From an uncultured Eubacteriales bacterium (GTDB taxonomy: Bacteria; Bacillota; Clostridia; TANB77; CAG-508): a DNA stretch of 5,308 bases. The stretch is taken from NCBI GenBank assembly GCA_902488785.1, contig CABTXJ010000057.1, forward strand, positions 1 to 5,308. The letters are read 5' to 3'. Shown piece by piece: positions 1 through 5,216 of the stretch. Position numbers and translations under genes: made by a program. Within the stretch, counting starts at the first letter, position 1. Each line of letters begins with the position of its first letter. The notes under the pieces were generated by a model. That model had not been told where the DNA came from and did not search any database. It was given only the letters and a program-made list of their open reading frames with translations.

Positions 1-21
1 AGACGTGTGCTCTTCCGATCT
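1..21 (+). other. Illumina TruSeq Read 2 adapter remnant (sequencing artefact)
   Basis: The first 21 bases match the 3' end of the TruSeq Read 2 adapter (ending GCTCTTCCGATCT) and then change abruptly to AT-rich genomic sequence. They are also far richer in G+C than what follows. This is untrimmed library adapter, not biology: it marks the contig end, and the gene context to the left cannot be inferred. Residues read across base 21/22 should be ignored. Confidence 0.97.
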
Positions 22-246
22 GGAAAGAAGAAAATATGGAAAAAATAAAAAGCAGTTAAAAACAAAAAATAATTAAAAAATAATAGGAATAAGAGAAAGC
101 CTATGGAAAGAAAGCTTTTATGTAGAAAATAATTTAAAACTTTATCCAAAAATGATTAAATTAAAATCAAATATACGAAATATTTTTAGAAGAGGTAAAT
201 GATAATTAATATAATGTAACATAGTATATTCAGTTTTAAGTATTGA

Positions 247-275
247 TTGACAAAAAAATATGGTAAATATATTAT
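247..275 (+). promoter_or_regulatory. SigA-type promoter for the membrane protein gene
   Basis: A perfect -35 box TTGACA (247-252) is followed, after a 17-bp spacer, by TATTAT (270-275), one mismatch from TATAAT. Transcription would start near 282, leaving a 5' leader of about 45 bases before the ATG at 328. The same box pair with the same spacing recurs at 829-857, and both -35 boxes sit in the shared string ATTGACAAAAA. Confidence 0.72.
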
Positions 276-315
276 TAATATATAAATAAAAATATGTATA
301 AATATATGCAAATAC

Positions 316-322
316 AAAGGAG
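316..322 (+). promoter_or_regulatory. Ribosome binding site of the membrane protein gene
   Basis: AAAGGAG lies 5 bases before the ATG at 328. It fixes that ATG as the start. Confidence 0.8.
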
Positions 323-327
323 AAAAA

Positions 328-705
328 ATGGAAAAAGAAAATAATGAAAAAGAAGTAACTGTAATAGAAAATAATACTTCTGCAGGAATTGATTTAATAA
401 TTATATTATTATTACTTATAATAATATTTATGCTTTTTGGACTATATAAACTTTCACCATCATATAAAATGAAAGAAGCTCAAGAAAAATATTTAAATCA
501 AAAACAAGAAGAATTACAAAAAACAAAAGACTCAACAAGAAGAGCAAAAGATACTGCAAACTCTGTAGAAAAAGAACAAGTAATTAATGACATGGCTGAA
601 AAAGAACAAGAAATACAAGAGAAAAAAGAAAAAATAGAAGGAAAAACACAAGAAACAGAAAATAAAACTACAGAAAAAGTAGAAAATAAAGAAGAGAAAA
701 AATAA
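328..705 (+). CDS. Hypothetical single-pass membrane protein with charged coiled-coil tail
   Basis: I do not recognise this 125-residue protein. It has a short, mostly acidic N-terminus (1-20), one very hydrophobic segment (about 21-40, isoleucine/leucine-rich, ending GLYKL), and a highly charged K/E/Q-rich tail (about 41-125) with no further membrane segment. Hydrophobic residues recur at heptad spacing (L56, L63, then A77; later M89, I96, I103), which suggests a coiled coil; the last 20 residues are low-complexity. Net negative charge before the membrane segment and lysines just after it favour a cytoplasmic tail by the positive-inside rule. It is not SecE, whose membrane segment is C-terminal, and its long N-terminus argues against TatA. 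The start is set by AAAGGAG 5 bases upstream, and the end has two stops in a row (TAATAA). It has its own promoter, and no intrinsic terminator separates it from the rpoB leader. That it is a real gene is likely; its role is unknown. Confidence 0.8.
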   Translation: MEKENNEKEVTVIENNTSAGIDLIIILLLLIIIFMLFGLYKLSPSYKMKEAQEKYLNQKQEELQKTKDSTRRAKDTANSVEKEQVINDMAEKEQEIQEKKEKIEGKTQETENKTTEKVENKEEKK

Positions 706-757
706 TAATATTAAAAATAAAAAAGAAAATAAAGAACAATAAAAAATACTAAAAGCT

Positions 758-858
758 AAAAAGACGATATTATATTCTAAAAATTAAAGTTAAAAACTAA
801 AAAGTAACAAAAAAGTAATAAAAATCCATTGACAAAAACACAAAAAGACGTTATTATA
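758..858 (+). repeat. Imperfect direct repeat of 17 bases, two copies
   Basis: AAAAAGACGATATTATA (758-774) and AAAAAGACGTTATTATA (842-858) match at 16 of 17 positions, 84 bases apart. The second copy covers the promoter spacer and -10 box of the leader promoter. The first copy keeps the -10-like TATTAT (768-773), but the place for a -35 box (745-750, AATACT) is poor. It may be a duplicated promoter segment or a pair of binding sites. In so AT-rich a setting part of the similarity may be chance. Confidence 0.4.
829..857 (+). promoter_or_regulatory. SigA-type promoter of the rpoB leader RNA
   Basis: TTGACA (829-834), 17 bases, TATTAT (852-857). This is the strongest promoter in the gap before rpoB. 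Start of transcription is expected near 864, just before the 5' arm of the long-range helix at 866. It is about 400 bases upstream of the rpoB start codon, so any transcript must pass the terminator at 935-964. Confidence 0.72.
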
Positions 859-894
859 TATATTATAAGTGTATTGATGGAAGGTCTTTTTAGT

Positions 895-924
895 ATGGTA
901 GTATATATAACTGTTTTTAAGTAA
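895..924 (+). CDS. Putative 9-residue leader peptide (MVVYITVFK)
   Basis: ATG at 895 opens a 9-codon frame ending in TAA at 922-924. GGAAGG (879-884) lies 10 bases upstream, a workable ribosome binding site. An in-frame ATG at 877 would give 15 residues but has no ribosome binding site. The frame sits between the leader promoter and the terminator, whose 5' arm starts 10 bases after the stop codon. A ribosome ending at this stop would therefore reach into the terminator, while one at the start codon would cover the alternative strand 897-904. This layout resembles translation-coupled attenuators, but so short a frame may be chance; no run of a single regulatory codon is seen. Confidence 0.35.
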   Translation: MVVYITVFK

Positions 925-934
925 TTAAAAAAAT

Positions 935-964
935 AAGGTAGGACGCGTTGCGTACTACCTTTTT
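935..964 (+). terminator. Intrinsic terminator (probable attenuator) before rpoB
   Basis: Stem AAGGTAG (935-941) / CTACCTT (955-961), a G/A mismatch (942, 954), then ACGC (943-946) / GCGT (950-953), closing a GTT loop. T960-T964 form a short T tract that overlaps the stem base. On the opposite strand the same stem is followed by ATTTTTTT, so it could end transcription in both directions, although no opposing gene is visible. It lies between the leader promoter and rpoB, so some read-through or the downstream promoter must supply rpoB mRNA. Confidence 0.65.
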
Positions 965-1077
965 GTCGTCTTTAAAAGGCACCATCCACTTACAAACTTA
1001 CAAATAGTTATATAAAAAAATAAAAAAGGAATAACAAGATACACAAAGTTTAGAAAGAAGAATCAGTGGGAATAATT

Positions 1078-1106
1078 TTAATATATTTATATTTAGCAGG
1101 TATAAT
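1078..1106 (+). promoter_or_regulatory. Putative promoter proximal to rpoB
   Basis: A perfect -10 box TATAAT (1101-1106) is preceded at 17 bases by TTAATA (1078-1083), which matches TTGACA at 4 of 6 positions. Start of transcription would be near 1113, downstream of the terminator at 935-964, giving a leader of about 150 bases. The spacer is occupied by one arm of the inverted repeat described at 1088-1242. In AT-rich DNA TATAAT arises often by chance, so this is a moderate call. Confidence 0.45.
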
Positions 1107-1242
1107 ATATATTAATGTTGTTTAATAATTTGATTAAGTAATAGTTAATTGATTGATTGATTGTTTATTTATTTATTTAATGAAATTATTAAATATTATT
1201 TTCATCTGAGTAGAACTTTTTAAATATATACTGCTAAATATA
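1088..1242. repeat. Long-range inverted repeat flanking the rpoB 5' leader (12 bp arms)
   Basis: TATATTTAGCAG (1088-1099) is exactly complementary to CTGCTAAATATA (1231-1242). Inside, after a single unpaired G1100, TATA (1101-1104) matches TATA (1227-1230), and a few more A/T pairs follow with a one-base bulge. The arms are separated by 131 bases. The 5' arm lies in the spacer of the putative rpoB promoter; the 3' arm ends 5 bases before the ribosome binding site. It could be terminal repeats of a small non-autonomous mobile element (total 155 bases), a pair of protein sites, or a helix in read-through mRNA that brings the ribosome binding site near the upstream sequence. Confidence 0.55.
1148..1179 (+). 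repeat. Adjacent tetranucleotide tracts (ATTG)4 (TTTA)4
   Basis: Four perfect ATTG units (1148-1163) run directly into four perfect TTTA units (1164-1179). The 32-base tract sits in the rpoB 5' leader, inside the 1088-1242 inverted repeat. Tracts like this are prone to slipped-strand length change, which here would alter leader length but not a reading frame. Confidence 0.9.
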
Positions 1243-1247
1243 TATTT

Positions 1248-1256
1248 AAAGGAAGG
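1248..1256 (+). promoter_or_regulatory. Ribosome binding site of rpoB, deciding a TTG start
   Basis: AAAGGAAGG ends 8 bases before TTG at 1265. The next ATG in frame (1280, codon 6) is 23 bases from this site, too far for good initiation. An in-frame TAA at 1247-1249 excludes any start further upstream. Confidence 0.8.
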
Positions 1257-1264
1257 ATAAAGCT

Positions 1265-4200
1265 TTGACAAAAAATAATATGAAGAAAAAACAAAAAGAA
1301 GAAGCAAAATTAAAAGAAGAACAATTAAAAAAAGCAATTGAAAAGTTAAATTTAAAAAAGTTGCAAAATGAAAGTGCTACAAGATATAGTTTCGCTAAAG
1401 TTGGTGACTTAATAGAAATGCCAAATTTAATTCAAGTACAATTAGATTCTTTTAAATGGTTTACTGAAGAAGGTTTAGATGAAGTTTTAAAAAATATTTC
1501 ACCTATAACTGATTATACAGGATCATTAATATTAGAATTCTATGGTCATAGATTTGAAGAAGAAACAAAATACTCACTAGAAGGAACAAGATCTAGAAAC
1601 ACTACATATTCTAAAAAGCTATATGTTAATGTAAGACTTATTAATAGAGAAACAGGAGAAATTAAAGAACAAGAAATATTTATGGGAGATTTCCCTACAA
1701 TTACTGATGCTGGAACATTTATAATAAATGGAGCTGAAAGAGTAATTGTAAGCCAGTTAGTAAGATCACCAGGATGTTATTTTGTACCTGTTGAATCAGC
1801 AAGTAAAAATAAGATAATAAAACTATATAATGGAACAATTATGCCAATTAGAGGAGCATGGATTGAATTTGAAACTGAAAATGCAGGAACAATGTTTACA
1901 AGAGTTGATAGAACAAGAAAAATACCAGCAACAGTTTTAATTAAAGCATTAGGAATTGTAAATCCTGATGATATAGTTTCATTATTTGGTGAAGACGAAA
2001 TGCTTATTAAAACACTTGCAAAAGATACAATCGAAACACAAGAAGAAGCATTAATAGAAATATATAAGAAATTAAGACCAGGAGAACTACCTACAGAAGA
2101 AGCTGCTAGAACATTATTTAACCTATTATTCTTTAATGATAGAAGATATGAATTAGATAAGGTTGGAAGATTTAAATACAATCAAAAATTATCACTTGCT
2201 AGCAGAATAAACAAGCGTGTACTTGCAGAAAAAATAGTTGATCCAGAAACTGGAGAAATACTTGCAAATGCAGGAGATAAGCTTACATATCCAGAAGCAT
2301 TAAAAATACAAAATAAGGGAATAAATAGAGTTGTAGTAAAAAATGGTGACTCAACACAAGTAGTATTAGGAAATGGTACAGTTGATTTAGAATATTTTGT
2401 AGATAAAAAGATAAAAGAAAAATTAGATATAGATGAAAGAGTTAACTATATAGTATTAAAAGATATATTAGATAATACAAAAAAAGAAGACCTAGAAAAA
2501 GAATTAAAGAAAAGAAAATTAGAATTAGAAGTATTACATGTAACTAGAGAAGATATATTAGCTACATTTAGCTATATGTTAAATTTAAATGCAGGAATGT
2601 ATAAGGTGGATAATATTGACCACTTAGCAAATAGAAGAATTAGATCAGTAGGTGAATTGCTTCAAAACGAATTTAGAATTGGTTTAACTAGAATGGAAAG
2701 AGTTGTAAGAGAAAGAATGACAATACAAGACTTAGACTCAGTTACACCACAAACATTAATTAATGTAAAACCAGTAACTTCAGCAATTAGAACATTCTTT
2801 GGAAGTTCACAGCTATCACAAGTTATTGACCAAACAAATCCACTTTCAGAATTATCACATAAAAGAAGAGTATCAGCATTAGGACCTGGTGGATTATCTA
2901 GAGAAAGAGCTGGATTTGAAGTAAGAGACATTCACTATACACACTATGGTAGATTATGTCCAGTTGAATCACCAGAAGGACCAAATGTTGGATTAATACT
3001 TCACTTAGCGGCATTTTCAAAATTAAATAACTATGGATTCTTAGAAACACCATATAGAAAAATTGACCCAAAGACTGGAAAAATAACTGATGAAATAGAA
3101 TACATGTCTGCAGATATGGAAGATCACTTTACAATATGTCAAGCAACAGAACCTCTTACTAAATCAGGAAAACTTAGAAATGAAAGAGTAAGAGCAAGAT
3201 TCTTAGATGATATTAAAGAGGTAGACAGCTCAGAAGTAGAATACATGGATGTATCACCTAAACAAATAGTTGCAGTAGCTACAGCTATGATACCATTTTT
3301 GGAAAATGACGACGGTAGAAGAGCGCTTATGGGTGCGAACATGCAGAGACAGGCAGTACCACTACTTAAAACTGATTCACCAATGGTTGGAACAGGAATG
3401 GAATATAGAGCTGCTAAAGATTCTAAAAATGTTATAATCACTGAAGAAGCAGGAACAATCAAAAAAGTTACAGGTGATTTTGTAGAAGTTGAAGGAAAAG
3501 ATAAAAAGACTAAAAAATATGACTTAAGAAAATTTAAAAAGACTACAGCAAGCACATGTATTAACCAAAAACCTATAGTTAAAGAAGGACAAAAGGTTAA
3601 AAAAGGTGAAACAATAGCAGATGGTATGGCAACAGAAAAAGGTGAAATGGCACTTGGAAGAAATGTAGTAGTAGCATTTGCAAATTGGGAAGGATATAAC
3701 TTCGAAGACGCTATATTAATTTCAGAAAAACTAGTTAAAGAAGATGTATATACATCAATACATATTGAAGAATATGAATGTGAAAGTAGAGATACAAAAT
3801 TAGGACCTGAAGAAATAACAAGAGAAGTACCAAATGTAGGTGAAGAAGCACTTAAAGACTTAGATGAAGATGGAATAATTAGAATTGGTGCAGAAGTAAA
3901 ACCTGGTGATATATTAGTAGGTAAGATTACACCAAAGGGTGAAACAGAACTTACTGCAGAAGATAGGTTGCTTCGTGCAATATTTGGTGAAAAATCTAGA
4001 GAAGTTAGAGATTCATCACTTAGGGTACCACACGGTGAAGCAGGAACAATAGTTGATGTTAAAAGATTTACTAAAGAGGATTCAGATGAAATGAAACCTG
4101 GAGTAAACGAAGTAATTAGAATATATATTGGACAAAAAAGAAAAATCTCTGTAGGAGATAAGATGGCAGGACGTCACGGAAACAAAGGTGTTGTATCTAG

Positions 4201-5047
4201 AATATTACCAGTTGAAGATATGCCATATATGGAAGATGGTACACCAGTAGATGTTGTACTTAACCCACTTGGAGTTCCTTCACGTATGAACTTTGGACAG
4301 GTATTAGAAGTTCACTTAGGAATGGTAGCAAGAGAACTTGGTGTTAAATTTGCTACACCAGTATTTGACGGAGCTACAGATATTGATATTGAAGAAATGC
4401 TAGAAATCTCAGGAAGAGATAAAGATGGTAAAACAGTACTATATGATGGAAGAACAGGAGAAAAGTTTGATAATAGAGTAACTGTTGGAATAATGTATAT
4501 GTTAAAGTTACACCACTTAGTAGATGATAAGGTTCACGCAAGATCTACAGGATCATATTCATTAGTTACAAAACAACCATTAGGTGGTAAAGCACAATTT
4601 GGTGGACAGAAGCTAGGAGAAATGGAAGTTTGGGCTCTAGAAGGATACGGAGCAGCACATACACTTCAAGAAATGCTTACTGTTAAATCAGACGACGTAA
4701 AACAAAGAGAAAAAACATATGAAGCAATCGTTAAAGGCGAAAATATGCCAGAACCTGGTATACCAGAAGGATTCAGAGTATTAGTTAAAGAAATGGAATC
4801 ATTAGGACTTAAAATTGAATTACTTAAAGATGATGAAAAGATAGAACTTAAAGAATCTTTAGAAGATGAAGAATCTAATACAATAAAATCAAGAGATGAA
4901 ATCGTAGAAAAAGCAGATGAAGAATATGATGATGACTATGACGATGAAGAATATGATGAAGAAACAGATAATTTTGATGAATTAGAAGAATTAAGTGAAT
5001 CTGATTTAGAAGAATTAAGTGAAGTAGACCTAGAAGATGAAGAGTAA
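1265..5047 (+). CDS. rpoB: DNA-directed RNA polymerase subunit beta
   Basis: Catalytic beta subunit of RNA polymerase, 1260 residues (B. subtilis 1193, E. coli 1342), complete. It forms one side of the active-site cleft with beta-prime. Visible landmarks: start of the conserved core at about 41 (RYSFAKVGDLIEMPNLIQVQ); protrusion motif TFIINGAERVIVSQLVRSPG (151-170); lobe region to about 440; rifamycin cluster around 513-540 with Q519, D522, H532, R535 and S537 intact; GRRALMGANMQRQAVPLL (684-701); NFED (812-815), the E-D pair near the catalytic site; flap (about 887-924, ending SSLRVPHG); GDKMAGRHGNKG (964-975) with active-site lysines K966 and K974; C-terminal clamp-binding block PLGGKAQFGGQ (1105-1115) to VKSDD. 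Odd points: TTG start, a Lys/Glu-rich N-terminal extension of about 35 residues, V520-I521 where most bacteria have Phe-Met, and a strongly acidic tail (31 Asp/Glu in the last 50). Tryptophan is coded by TGG, so the standard bacterial code applies. It ends with tandem stops TAATAA and is followed by rpoC after 169 bases. Confidence 0.99.
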   Translation: MTKNNMKKKQKEEAKLKEEQLKKAIEKLNLKKLQNESATRYSFAKVGDLIEMPNLIQVQLDSFKWFTEEGLDEVLKNISPITDYTGSLILEFYGHRFEEETKYSLEGTRSRNTTYSKKLYVNVRLINRETGEIKEQEIFMGDFPTITDAGTFIINGAERVIVSQLVRSPGCYFVPVESASKNKIIKLYNGTIMPIRGAWIEFETENAGTMFTRVDRTRKIPATVLIKALGIVNPDDIVSLFGEDEMLIKTLAKDTIETQEEALIEIYKKLRPGELPTEEAARTLFNLLFFNDRRYELDKVGRFKYNQKLSLASRINKRVLAEKIVDPETGEILANAGDKLTYPEALKIQNKGINRVVVKNGDSTQVVLGNGTVDLEYFVDKKIKEKLDIDERVNYIVLKDILDNTKKEDLEKELKKRKLELEVLHVTREDILATFSYMLNLNAGMYKVDNIDHLANRRIRSVGELLQNEFRIGLTRMERVVRERMTIQDLDSVTPQTLINVKPVTSAIRTFFGSSQLSQVIDQTNPLSELSHKRRVSALGPGGLSRERAGFEVRDIHYTHYGRLCPVESPEGPNVGLILHLAAFSKLNNYGFLETPYRKIDPKTGKITDEIEYMSADMEDHFTICQATEPLTKSGKLRNERVRARFLDDIKEVDSSEVEYMDVSPKQIVAVATAMIPFLENDDGRRALMGANMQRQAVPLLKTDSPMVGTGMEYRAAKDSKNVIITEEAGTIKKVTGDFVEVEGKDKKTKKYDLRKFKKTTASTCINQKPIVKEGQKVKKGETIADGMATEKGEMALGRNVVVAFANWEGYNFEDAILISEKLVKEDVYTSIHIEEYECESRDTKLGPEEITREVPNVGEEALKDLDEDGIIRIGAEVKPGDILVGKITPKGETELTAEDRLLRAIFGEKSREVRDSSLRVPHGEAGTIVDVKRFTKEDSDEMKPGVNEVIRIYIGQKRKISVGDKMAGRHGNKGVVSRILPVEDMPYMEDGTPVDVVLNPLGVPSRMNFGQVLEVHLGMVARELGVKFATPVFDGATDIDIEEMLEISGRDKDGKTVLYDGRTGEKFDNRVTVGIMYMLKLHHLVDDKVHARSTGSYSLVTKQPLGGKAQFGGQKLGEMEVWALEGYGAAHTLQEMLTVKSDDVKQREKTYEAIVKGENMPEPGIPEGFRVLVKEMESLGLKIELLKDDEKIELKESLEDEESNTIKSRDEIVEKADEEYDDDYDDEEYDEETDNFDELEELSESDLEELSEVDLEDEE
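4985..5032 (+). repeat. 24-base tandem duplication in the acidic tail of rpoB
   Basis: Two adjoining 24-base units encode EELSESDL (residues 1241-1248) and EELSEVDL (1249-1256). The first 15 bases are identical and differences cluster in the last nine. It looks like a recent slipped duplication within the poorly conserved tail. Confidence 0.85.
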
Positions 5048-5078
5048 TAAATAAAATTAAAAATTAAAACTGAATAAT

Positions 5079-5167
5079 AATCTTAAAAATAATGCTTAAG
5101 GAATAGTAAGTGAGCTAAAAAGTTTGAGCATACAGTTAAGACTTTGCCTTAAGCAAGGGTTAAGATT
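5079..5167 (+). other. Nested inverted repeat (predicted RNA structure) in the rpoB-rpoC spacer
   Basis: Outer arms AATCTTAA (5079-5086) and TTAAGATT (5160-5167) pair at all 8 positions; after an asymmetric internal loop (6 and 4 bases), inner arms TGCTTAAGG (5093-5101) and CCTTAAGCA (5147-5155) pair at all 9. The enclosed 45 bases can form a small apical hairpin with GCT (5114-5116) / AGC (5127-5129) and A/T pairs. No T tract follows directly, so it is not a classical terminator. It lies between two genes of one operon and may serve mRNA processing, stability or partial attenuation, or be a small palindromic mobile element. Confidence 0.6.
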
Positions 5168-5205
5168 TTAAATGTGAAAAAATAATTATTAAAAAAATAT
5201 ATAGA

Positions 5206-5212
5206 AGGGGAG
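5206..5212 (+). promoter_or_regulatory. Ribosome binding site of rpoC
   Basis: AGGGGAG lies 4 bases before the ATG at 5217 and supports that start. Confidence 0.75.
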
Positions 5213-5216
5213 TCAA

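Larger units (their letters stand above)
22..327. other. AT-rich region without a supportable gene
   Basis: About 300 bases precede the first gene. The only protein-like stretch is frame 77-202 (+), which reads GIRESLWKESFYVENN and then KLYPKMIKLKSNIRNIFRR before a TGA stop at 200-202. It has no ATG/GTG/TTG start with a ribosome binding site, and the same frame is cut by TAA at 74-76, after a lysine-rich stretch that begins right at the adapter junction. It could be the decayed 3' end of a gene or chance. The right part (247-327) holds the promoter and ribosome binding site of the next gene. No tRNA, rRNA or clear terminator was seen. Confidence 0.5.
864..1003 (+). ncRNA. Candidate structured leader RNA / attenuator upstream of rpoB
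   Basis: The predicted RNA begins near 864. Its 5' end UAAGUG (866-871) pairs with CACUUA (987-992), and after a 4-base bulge GAUGG (876-880) pairs with the directly adjoining CCAUC (982-986): 11 perfect pairs. An additional CUUUU (886-890) / AAAAG (974-978) pairing is possible inside. Within lies a terminator hairpin (935-961) and an alternative pairing of GGUAGUAU (897-904) with GUACUACC (952-959), which would break the terminator. The 936-993 block is visibly richer in G+C than its flanks, as is common for structured RNAs in AT-rich genomes. The sequence ACTTACAA is repeated in tandem at 988-1003, so the 5' arm UAAGU could pair with either copy. I do not recognise a known riboswitch class. 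It could be an attenuator of rpoBC or a free-standing small RNA. The 3' boundary is uncertain. Confidence 0.5.
706..1264 (+). other. 559-base gap upstream of rpoB: composite leader region
   Basis: No conventional gene fits here. In order the gap holds: an A-rich stretch without features except one copy of a 17-base repeat (706-828); a promoter (829-857); a locally G+C-richer, structured block with mini-ORF and terminator (864-1003); an A-rich stretch (1004-1077); a second putative promoter inside a 12-bp inverted repeat with tetranucleotide tracts (1078-1242); and the rpoB ribosome binding site. In most Bacillota rplL or a short methyltransferase gene precedes rpoB; neither is present in this gap. 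Confidence 0.7.

Noticed and set aside
935..964. T-box riboswitch: AAGGTAGGACGCG resembles the T-box consensus AGGGTGGNACCGCG.
   Set aside because: It needs a gap and two mismatches, includes a changed tRNA-binding bulge, there is no room for a Stem I/specifier domain after the promoter, and the downstream gene is rpoB rather than an aminoacyl-tRNA synthetase or amino-acid gene.
864..1003. 6S RNA or ribosomal L10 leader.
   Set aside because: The block is shorter than usual 6S RNA and I could not see its large central bubble between two long stems; no rplJ follows, as an L10 leader would require.
948..1007. Open frame from TTG 948 to TAG 1005-1007 (19 codons).
   Set aside because: It begins inside the terminator loop, has no convincing ribosome binding site, and its G+C content is better explained by RNA structure.
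1180..1205. ATGAAA...TTTCAT hairpin as a second terminator before rpoB.
   Set aside because: The stem is only six mostly A/T pairs and no T tract follows directly.
1777..3555. Three reverse-strand open frames (1777-2181, 2662-2931, 3139-3555).
   Set aside because: They lie wholly within rpoB, lack ribosome binding sites, and their serine/leucine-rich translations are typical antisense shadows of an AT-rich gene.
5079..5167. Rho-independent terminator between rpoB and rpoC.
   Set aside because: The outer arm is followed by only TT then AAATG, no proper T tract, and termination here would cut off rpoC in the same operon.
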